Source of the DNA: Paracoccus everestensis
GTDB taxonomy: Bacteria > Pseudomonadota > Alphaproteobacteria > Rhodobacterales > Rhodobacteraceae
Assembly (NCBI RefSeq): GCF_021491915.1
Contig: NZ_CP090836.1
Span: 2,528,501 to 2,592,500 of the forward strand
Direction of reading: 5' to 3'
Length of the DNA stretch: 64,000 nucleotides
Shown: positions 58,110 to 64,000 of the stretch, piece after piece
Layout of the letters: each line of letters opens with the position of its first letter
Numbering within the stretch: position 1 is the first letter of the stretch
Position numbers and translations under genes: made by a program
Notes under the pieces: generated by a model
Seen by the model: only the letters and a program-made list of their open reading frames with translations
Database searches by the model: none
Told to the model about the DNA's origin: nothing

Positions 58110-58576
58110 TCCATCTGGAAATCGCCGATTTCGCAGGCGCCCTGCCCCCCGTGGGCGCCATCGCCGGACTGGATCTGGGCACCAAGACCATCGGCGTCGC
58201 CGTCAGTGACGGGTTGCGCCAGGTGGCGTCCCCCCTGACGGTGATCCGGCGGCAGAAATTCACGCTGGATGCTGCCGAACTGCTGGCCATCGCCAAGGAT
58301 CGCCGGCTGGCGGGCCTGATCCTGGGCCTGCCGCGCAACATGGACGGCAGCGAAGGCCCGCGCGCGCAATCGACCCGGGCCTTTGCCCGCAACCTGTCGA
58401 ACCTGACCGGGATGCCCATCGGCTTCTGGGACGAGCGTCTGTCCACCGTCGCCGCCGAACGCGCGCTGCTGGAGGCAGACACTTCGCGCAAGCGCCGGGC
58501 CGAGGTGATCGACCAGGTGGCGGCGGGATACATCCTGCAAGGCGCGCTTGACCGGCTGCGGCATCTGGTCCGATGA
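58106..58576 (+). CDS. ruvX: Putative Holliday junction resolvase / pre-16S rRNA nuclease RuvX (YqgF)
   Basis: A 156-residue RNase H-like nuclease: D23 in [28 protein letters not shown], and the late [12 protein letters not shown] with a second acidic site. YqgF proteins mature the 5' end of 16S rRNA in E. coli and are also annotated as resolvases. The ATG overlaps ccmI, and its stop overlaps the next small gene. Confidence 0.9.
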   Translation: MIHLEIADFAGALPPVGAIAGLDLGTKTIGVAVSDGLRQVASPLTVIRRQKFTLDAAELLAIAKDRRLAGLILGLPRNMDGSEGPRAQSTRAFARNLSNLTGMPIGFWDERLSTVAAERALLEADTSRKRRAEVIDQVAAGYILQGALDRLRHLVR

Positions 58577-58740
58577 TCGAATCCCCCTGCATCAAGGTCT
58601 GCGTGATCGAGCCGGCATCCGGCATTTGCACCGGCTGCCTGCGCAGCCTGGACGAAATCGCCGCCTGGTCCAGATTGTCCGATGATGCCCGTCGCCGGAT
58701 CATGGCCGACCTGCCCCGCCGCAGGAAGCAGCCGGACTGA
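58573..58740 (+). CDS. DUF1289 small Cys-rich protein
   Basis: A 55-residue protein with four cysteines, C6, C10, C19 and C22 (C-x3-C-x8-C-x2-C), suggesting a small zinc-binding domain, followed by a [18 protein letters not shown] helix pair. This is the DUF1289 family, function unknown. The ATG at 58573 overlaps the ruvX stop (ATGA), so it belongs to the ccmI-ruvX unit. Confidence 0.85.
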   Translation: MIESPCIKVCVIEPASGICTGCLRSLDEIAAWSRLSDDARRRIMADLPRRRKQPD

Positions 58741-58805
58741 CCCTGCCGCTTGCCGCATGGCGGGCCATCTGCGATAGAAACGCGACCCCGACCAAAAGGC
58801 CGCCC

Positions 58806-59768
58806 ATGACCTTCCGCGCCCGTCACCTGCTTGGCATCGACCACCTGTCCCCGCCCGAGATCGTCACCCTTCTGGATCTGGCCGAGGATTACGTCGCCTT
58901 GAACCGCCGCACGGTGAAACACGCCGACGCGCTGGAGGGGATGACCCAGGTCAATATGTTCTTCGAGAACTCGACCCGCACCCAGGCCAGTTTCGAACTG
59001 GCGGGCAAGCGGCTGGGGGCCGACGTGATGAACATGGCCGTGGCGCATTCGTCGGTGAAAAAGGGCGAAACCTTGATCGACACCGCCCTGACGCTGAACG
59101 CCATGCAGCCCGACCTGCTTGTGGTGCGCCACCCCCAGTCGGGCGCGGTCAACCTGCTGGCCGAAAAGGTCAACTGCGCCGTCATCAACGCAGGCGACGG
59201 ACGGCACGAACACCCGACGCAGGCGCTGCTGGACGCTCTGACCATCCGCCGGGCCAAGGGGCGGCTGCACCGCCTGACCATCGCCATCTGCGGCGATATC
59301 GCCAACAGCCGCGTGGCCCGGTCGAACCTGCTGCTGCTGGGCAAGATGGAAAACCGTTTGCGCCTGATCGGCCCCGCCACCCTGATGCCCGCAGGCGCGG
59401 GAGAGATGGGGGTCGAGCTGTTCGAGGATATGCGCGACGGGCTGCGCGGCGCCGATGTGGTGATGATGCTGCGGCTGCAAAAGGAACGCATGGACGGCGG
59501 CTTCATTCCGTCGGAACGCGAATATTTCCACCGCTTCGGGCTGGATGCCGAAAAGCTGGCCTGCGCCGCGCCCGACGCCATCGTCATGCATCCCGGCCCC
59601 ATGAACCGTGGCGTGGAAATCGACGGCACCATCGCCGACGACATCAACCGCAGCGTCATCCAGGACCAGGTGGAGATGGGCGTGGCGGTCCGCATGGCGG
59701 CGCTCGACCTTCTGGCGCGGAATTTGCGCGCCGAACGCGGGCGGGCGGCTGCAGGGGTGATGGTGTGA
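58806..59768 (+). CDS. pyrB: Aspartate carbamoyltransferase catalytic chain
   Basis: A 320-residue ATCase that makes carbamoyl aspartate in pyrimidine synthesis. It has the carbamoyl phosphate motif S56-T-R-T59, the [14 protein letters not shown] segment and the [12 protein letters not shown] loop. No pyrI regulatory chain is present. It is followed by a small membrane protein and a dihydroorotase homologue, suggesting the dodecameric ATCase type in which an inactive dihydroorotase is a structural partner. Confidence 0.94.
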   Translation: MTFRARHLLGIDHLSPPEIVTLLDLAEDYVALNRRTVKHADALEGMTQVNMFFENSTRTQASFELAGKRLGADVMNMAVAHSSVKKGETLIDTALTLNAMQPDLLVVRHPQSGAVNLLAEKVNCAVINAGDGRHEHPTQALLDALTIRRAKGRLHRLTIAICGDIANSRVARSNLLLLGKMENRLRLIGPATLMPAGAGEMGVELFEDMRDGLRGADVVMMLRLQKERMDGGFIPSEREYFHRFGLDAEKLACAAPDAIVMHPGPMNRGVEIDGTIADDINRSVIQDQVEMGVAVRMAALDLLARNLRAERGRAAAGVMV

Positions 59769-60325
59769 TGCCGCAGGCCTCCGAGGAAGTGGACTGGACC
59801 GCCCTGCTGCATCCCGGCGAACGGCTTTTGTGGCAAGGCCGCGCCATCGGCGCAGGGCGTCCCGACCTGCCGGTGCGGTTCTGGTCCCTGCTGGGCACGA
59901 TCCTGTCGCTGGGCAGCCTGCTGTTCTTGCTGATCGCCTTCCTGGGCCGGTCGCAGCCGGATTTCGTCGCAGGCTTTGGCGGCATCGGCATCGTGGCCCT
60001 GGCGGTCGGGCTGACCTGCAAGATCCTGCCCCGCCGGCTCCAGATCGCCCGGCTGCGCCGCAGCCGTTACGCGCTGACCAACGGGCGGATGCTGGCGCAT
60101 GACGGACAGGCGATTCGGGAGTGGGACATCACGCCCGATCTGGACCTGACGGTTCACCCCGAGGATCCCGGCTCGGTCATCGTGGATCCGCCGTGGCAGG
60201 GCAACCGCCCGCCCAGGCCGCAGCGCGAGGCGGGCTTTATCGGCATCGCGGACGCTGACGGGATCGCCACCATGATCCGGGACATTCAATCGCGCCAGAC
60301 CGGCAGGACGGAGACCGCCTTGTGA
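59768..60325 (+). CDS. Membrane protein with PH-like C-terminal domain
   Basis: A 185-residue protein: two hydrophobic segments (FWSLLGTILSLGSLLFLLIAFL and GGIGIVALAVGLTC) after the WTALLHPGERLLWQGR entry, then a small domain with RSRYALTNGRML. The pattern matches bacterial PH (bPH_2/YdbT-like) proteins. Function is unknown. The ATG at 59768 shares its A with the pyrB stop, and it overlaps the next gene by four bases, so it is inside the pyr operon. Confidence 0.7.
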   Translation: MPQASEEVDWTALLHPGERLLWQGRAIGAGRPDLPVRFWSLLGTILSLGSLLFLLIAFLGRSQPDFVAGFGGIGIVALAVGLTCKILPRRLQIARLRRSRYALTNGRMLAHDGQAIREWDITPDLDLTVHPEDPGSVIVDPPWQGNRPPRPQREAGFIGIADADGIATMIRDIQSRQTGRTETAL

Positions 60326-61596
60326 CCACGCTTTGCTTCCAGAACGCCCGCCTGATCGACCCCGAGGCGCAAACGGATGCCACGGGCAGCCTGCTGGTCC
60401 GCGACGGCATGATCGAAGGCATCGACGCGGACGCCCCCGAAGACGCGACCGTCATCGACTGCAACGGCCGTGCGCTTGCACCCGGCATCATCGACTGGGG
60501 CGTCAAGATCGGAGAGCCGGGCGAGCGGCACAAGGAATCCTTCCGCAGCGCGGGCCTTGCCGCCGCCGCCGGGGGCGTGACCACCATCGTCGCGCGCCCT
60601 GACACCCTGCCGCCCATCGACACGCCCGAATCGCTGGAATTCGTGACCCGGCGCGCCGCCGACGCGCCCGTGAACATCCGCCACATGGCAAGCCTGACCA
60701 AGGCCCGCGAAGGGCGCGAAATGGTCGAGATCGGGTTCCTGACCGATGCGGGCGCCGTGGCATTCACCGACGGCGTGCGGCAGGTCGCGGACACGCGCCT
60801 GCTGTCGCGCTGCATGACCTATGCCCGAGGCCTGGGCGCGCTGATCGTGGGTCACCCGCAGGACGCAGGGCTTTCGCGTGGGGCGGCAGCCACCAGCGGC
60901 AAGTTCGCCTCGATCTATGGCATCCCGGCCGTGTCCCCCATGGCCGAGGTGATCGGGTTGGACCGCGACCTGGCCCTGGTCGCCATGACCGGCTGCCGCT
61001 GGCACGCCGACCAGATCACCACCGCCCGCGCCCTGCCCGCCCTGCGCCGGGCGCGGGATGCGGGGCTGGACGTGACCGCGGGAATTTCCATCCACCATCT
61101 GACGCTGAACGAATACGATGTGGGCGATTACCGCACCTTCTTCCGCTTCACCCCGCCCCTGCGATCCGAGGATGACCGTCTGGCCATGGTCGAGGCCGTG
61201 GCCGAGGGCGTGATCGACGTCATCGCCAGCTTTCACACCCCCCAAGACGAGGAATCCAAGCGCCTGCCCTTCGAGGCCGCAGCCCCCGGCGCCGTGGGCC
61301 TGCAGACGCTGCTGCCTGCGGCGATGCGGCTTTATCACCAAGGCGGGTTGTCCTTGCCGCAACTGTGGCGGGCGATGTCGCTGAACCCCGCGAAACGGCT
61401 GGGCCTGCCGGGCGGGCGGCTGACCGTGGGCGCGCCTGCCGACCTGGTCCTGTTCGACCCGGACGCGCCCTTCGTGCTGGACCGGTTTACCCTGCTGTCC
61501 AAATCGAAGAACACCCCTTTCGACGGCGCGCGGATGGAGGGCCGGGTGATCGGCACCTGGGTCGCAGGCCGCCGCGTGTTCGGAGACAAGGCATGA
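60322..61596 (+). CDS. pyrC: Dihydroorotase-like protein lacking metal-ligand residues
   Basis: A 424-residue amidohydrolase-fold protein of the type I dihydroorotase family. The normal D-x-H-x-H metal site is D58-W-G60-V-K62 here. The HCED-type site reads GHPQD, and the IATDHAPH-type site reads IASFHTPQDEESK. With these ligands changed the protein is probably not catalytic. In other bacteria a defective dihydroorotase next to pyrB is needed for ATCase assembly. A true dihydroorotase should then be elsewhere in the genome. It overlaps plsY by four bases. Confidence 0.85.
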   Translation: MTTLCFQNARLIDPEAQTDATGSLLVRDGMIEGIDADAPEDATVIDCNGRALAPGIIDWGVKIGEPGERHKESFRSAGLAAAAGGVTTIVARPDTLPPIDTPESLEFVTRRAADAPVNIRHMASLTKAREGREMVEIGFLTDAGAVAFTDGVRQVADTRLLSRCMTYARGLGALIVGHPQDAGLSRGAAATSGKFASIYGIPAVSPMAEVIGLDRDLALVAMTGCRWHADQITTARALPALRRARDAGLDVTAGISIHHLTLNEYDVGDYRTFFRFTPPLRSEDDRLAMVEAVAEGVIDVIASFHTPQDEESKRLPFEAAAPGAVGLQTLLPAAMRLYHQGGLSLPQLWRAMSLNPAKRLGLPGGRLTVGAPADLVLFDPDAPFVLDRFTLLSKSKNTPFDGARMEGRVIGTWVAGRRVFGDKA

Positions 61597-62177
61597 CCCT
61601 GATCCTGTGGACCGCCTTCGGCTATCTGCTAGGTTCAATTCCTTTCGGAATGGTCATCGCGCGCGCCCTGGGACTGGGCGACCTGCGCAAGATCGGGTCG
61701 GGCAATATCGGCGCGACCAACGTGCTGCGCACCGGCAACAAGCCTGCCGCCCTGGCGACACTGCTACTGGATTCGGGCAAGGGCGCCATCGCCGTGCTGA
61801 TCGCGCGCCATCTTGGCGGCGACATGGCGGCGATGCTGGCCGGGGGCGCGGCCTTTCTGGGCCATTGCTTTCCCGTCTGGCTGGGCTTCAAGGGCGGCAA
61901 GGGGGTCGCGACCTTCCTGGGCACGCTGATCGCGCTGCACTGGCCGCTGGGGTTGATCGCCTGCGGGGTGTGGCTGCTGACGGCGGTCGTCAGCCGGATC
62001 AGCAGCCTGTCGGCTCTGCTGGCCGCGGCCCTGTCGCCGGTCTTTGCGTGGGGGCTGGGCCGCACGGATCTGACGGCCGTCAGCCTGTTCATGGCGGTGC
62101 TGATCTTTGTCCGCCACCGTCCGAACATCGCCCGCCTGCTGGACGGATCCGAACCCCGGATCGGGAAAAAAAGCTAG
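61593..62177 (+). CDS. plsY: Acyl-phosphate glycerol-3-phosphate acyltransferase
   Basis: A 194-residue membrane enzyme that acylates glycerol 3-phosphate in the first step of phospholipid synthesis. It has the three PlsY loops: GSGNIGATN, the FKGGKGVAT segment and RHRPNIARLL, with five hydrophobic segments. It complements gpsA of this window. The convergent membrane protein gene overlaps its end by four bases. Confidence 0.94.
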   Translation: MTLILWTAFGYLLGSIPFGMVIARALGLGDLRKIGSGNIGATNVLRTGNKPAALATLLLDSGKGAIAVLIARHLGGDMAAMLAGGAAFLGHCFPVWLGFKGGKGVATFLGTLIALHWPLGLIACGVWLLTAVVSRISSLSALLAAALSPVFAWGLGRTDLTAVSLFMAVLIFVRHRPNIARLLDGSEPRIGKKS

Positions 62178-62557
62178 CGTTCGGCCACCAGGGTCCGGCC
62201 CACGGGGCGCGTCGGACGGACGGGAACGGGTTCAGGCTGCGGCTCTGCCACGACCTCGCGCAGGGGCGCCTGGCTGAACACCCGCGCCGGGGCGGGGGCT
62301 GCCGCACCCGATCCCGCCATGCGGCGCAGCGCATCGGCCCCGCGCCGCGCGGATATCGCCAGCGAAATCAGCGCCAGGCACCCCCCCGCCAGCAGGATCA
62401 GCACCACGACACCCAGGATGCCCACGAAGATCGGCAAAGGCGGCAGCCCCTCGGCCTGGCCGACCTGGGTGACAATGGCCCCGATCAGGGCCACGACCCC
62501 CGTGACAAAGACCGCGCCCACGATCCGCTGCACCCACACCATCGCATCCGCCTTCAT
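62174..62557 (-). CDS. Unrecognised small membrane protein
   Basis: A 127-residue protein with two hydrophobic segments (IVGAVFVTGVVALIGAIV and IFVGILGVVVLILLAGGCLALISLAI). A Pro/Ala/Val/Arg-rich disordered C-terminal tail follows. No domain was recognised. The tail is probably cytoplasmic or periplasmic and unstructured. It is convergent with plsY. Confidence 0.65.
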   Translation of the reverse strand: MKADAMVWVQRIVGAVFVTGVVALIGAIVTQVGQAEGLPPLPIFVGILGVVVLILLAGGCLALISLAISARRGADALRRMAGSGAAAPAPARVFSQAPLREVVAEPQPEPVPVRPTRPVGRTLVAER

Positions 62558-62841
62558 CGCCCCGTCCCTTTACGATTACCTGGCACCGGCACTGCCACCG
62601 GCGCGCCTTTGCCGCAAGACAGGGACGGGTCATATTGTCGTGCGTCACCCGAAGGACGGATCGGGTGCGTCGGCTGGTGCTTACAAATGGCCAAGGCCGA
62701 GATGGATCACACCGTCCATCCCGACCCGAAGATTACGACGCGCCGATGATCCCATCCACCTGCAGGATGAGGGAATTCGCATCACCAATCCTTACGGTCG
62801 GAGCGCAGGGATGCAGCAAAGCCCCCGGGCGCCGCGCACCA
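62558..62841. other. 284-bp intergenic region, no gene supported
   Basis: This lies between two minus-strand genes. Its only clear structure is a 7-bp perfect inverted repeat, CACCCGA (62646-62652) and TCGGGTG (62661-62667). The open frames crossing it do not read like proteins. Confidence 0.4.
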
Positions 62842-64000
62842 TCAATACGAATATTCGCCATAGATCGGGGTCAGGTCGCCACCCCATTCGCCGTGGTATT
62901 TGTCCAGCAACTCGTCGGCCATGACCTTGCCGCTGTCTAGGCTTTCCTTGATGGCGTTCAGGAAATGCGTCTCGTCCGGGACCAGGCCGCCTGCGCCCGC
63001 GCGGGCGCGGTTCTTCAGGCCCCCTTCGGCGATCTCGACCACCTGCCGGGCCAGGTCATGCATCCTGACGCCGTTCACCTGCGCATCAAGCGCGTGGATC
63101 CCGGCCTCTCGCCGCCAGGCCTCGCGTGTATCGTCGTCCCATCCCTTGACCAGATCCCAGGCGGCATCAAGCGCCTCCTGATCATAGATCAGCCCGACCC
63201 ACAGGGCGGGAAGCGCGCAAAGACGCCGCCAGGGGCCGCCATCGGCACCGCGCATCTCGATGTATTTCTTGACCCGTGCCTCGGGGAAAACCGTGGTCAT
63301 GTGGTCGGCCCAGTCCGACAGCGTGGGCACCTCGCCCGGCAGGGCGGGCAGGCGGCCGTCCAGGAAATCGCGGAACGACTGGCCCAGGGCGTCGATGTAT
63401 TTCCCGTCGCGATACACGAAATACATCGGCACGTTCAGGACGTAATCCACCCAGGCGTCGTATCCGAACCCATCGCGGAACACAAAGGGCAGCATTCCCG
63501 TGCGTGCCCCGTCCAGGTTCTGCCAGATATGGGCGCGCCAGCTTTTCCAGCCGTTGGGCTTGCCGTCGAGGAAGGGCGAATTGGCGAACAGCGCATTGGC
63601 GACAGGTTGCAGCGACAACGCCACGCGCATCTTCTGGACCATGTCGGCTTCGCTGCCGAAATCCAGGTTCACCTGCACGGTGCAGGTCCGGTACATCATC
63701 TGCTTGCCCAGGGTGCCGACCCGATCCATGTAGTCGGTCATCAGCCGATAGCGGCCCTTGGGCATCATCGGCATCTGGTCCTGGCCCCAGATCGGGGCTG
63801 CGCCCAGGCCGATGAAGCCCGCGCCGATGCGGTCGGCGATCTCTTTCACCTCGGCCAGATGCCCGTTCACCTCGTCGCAGGTCTGGTGGATGGTTTCCAG
63901 CGGCGCGCCCGACAGTTCCAACTGCCCGCCCGGTTCCAGGCTGATGTTGGCGCCGTTGCGTTCCAGGCCGATCAGCTTGTCCTGTTCCATGACCGGTGCC
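62842..64000 (-). CDS. gshA: Glutamate-cysteine ligase, class II (partial at window edge)
   Basis: The C-terminal 386 residues of a plant/alphaproteobacterial-type glutamate-cysteine ligase, the first enzyme of glutathione synthesis. Motifs include NGANISLEPGGQLELSGAP near the cut end, IWGQDQMPMMPKGRY, and YRTCTVQVNLDFGSEADM. The start lies beyond base 64000, so the N-terminal domain is missing here. The frame continues open to the window edge (Ala-Pro-Val upstream of the first visible Met). Confidence 0.9.
   Translation of the reverse strand, partial: APVMEQDKLIGLERNGANISLEPGGQLELSGAPLETIHQTCDEVNGHLAEVKEIADRIGAGFIGLGAAPIWGQDQMPMMPKGRYRLMTDYMDRVGTLGKQMMYRTCTVQVNLDFGSEADMVQKMRVALSLQPVANALFANSPFLDGKPNGWKSWRAHIWQNLDGARTGMLPFVFRDGFGYDAWVDYVLNVPMYFVYRDGKYIDALGQSFRDFLDGRLPALPGEVPTLSDWADHMTTVFPEARVKKYIEMRGADGGPWRRLCALPALWVGLIYDQEALDAAWDLVKGWDDDTREAWRREAGIHALDAQVNGVRMHDLARQVVEIAEGGLKNRARAGAGGLVPDETHFLNAIKESLDSGKVMADELLDKYHGEWGGDLTPIYGEYSY

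Noticed and set aside
62558..62841. A small RNA gene in the gap before gshA
   Set aside because: Only a 7-bp inverted repeat and no promoter or terminator pattern; the evidence is too thin.

Overview
The window is GC-rich, densely coded alphaproteobacterial chromosome. The gene set fits Rhodobacterales, most likely Paracoccus or a close relative: a GcrA cell-cycle regulator, a short kinase-domain-only HprK in an operon with RapZ, EIIA-Man and HPr, PhoX, a class II glutamate-cysteine ligase, and a yfgM-bamB-der block. This assignment rests on gene content and recalled gene order, not on a search. No prophage, transposase, integrase or CRISPR array was seen.

Layout. 1-1859: end of a choline-uptake gene and choline sulfatase. 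1891-5143: minus-strand PTS-regulatory operon hprK-rapZ-EIIA-HPr-tetR, with every junction overlapping, followed by a small membrane protein. 5354-6949: pckA, with an array of CG-centred palindromes in the shared upstream region. 7086-11522: phoX, argF, argD. 11664-16348: ABC-2 permease, gcrA, a MliC-like protein, nudC, metG. 16501-19557: TonB-dependent receptor and arginase. Two tRNA genes follow (Leu-UAA, Thr-CGU). 19902-23726: hemY-like, mitofilin-like, hemD. 23792-26857: tsaD, gpsA, yciI-like, EVE, DUF4170. 26880-30927: a divergent WaaA-like transferase, lpxK, a 26-codon ORF, an XpaC-like gene, truA. 30924-32654: a two-gene glycan pair, an epimerase and a sugar transferase.

32807-34857: uspA, nfuA, tsaB, rimI. 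34959-41052: a BMP-type nucleoside ABC transporter with a lipoprotein gene inserted, ending in purine nucleoside phosphorylase. 41116-42727: mnmH and an L,D-transpeptidase. 43132-46832: a copper cluster (copA, SGNH hydrolase, PCu(A)C chaperone, DUF2946-like). 46929-51211: rpmB, ada, meaB, a SoxS-like thioredoxin, serS. 51278-55529: a membrane protein, der, bamB-like, yfgM-like. 55653-58740: sodB, a small membrane protein, ccmI, ruvX, DUF1289. 58806-62177: pyrB, a membrane protein, a pyrC-like gene, plsY. 62174-64000: a membrane protein and gshA, cut by the window edge.

Most of the window is housekeeping. The parts most worth a second look are non-coding or about missing residues: (1) three GTTnnCGnnAAC palindromes upstream of pckA; (2) a dispersed 3' element, AAATATCC followed by a GC-rich hairpin, placed in the same orientation after four unrelated genes; (3) a pyrB-linked dihydroorotase homologue without its metal-ligand histidines; (4) a lipoprotein gene inside the nucleoside transporter operon; and (5) a tiny membrane-peptide ORF between lpxK and the xpaC-like gene.
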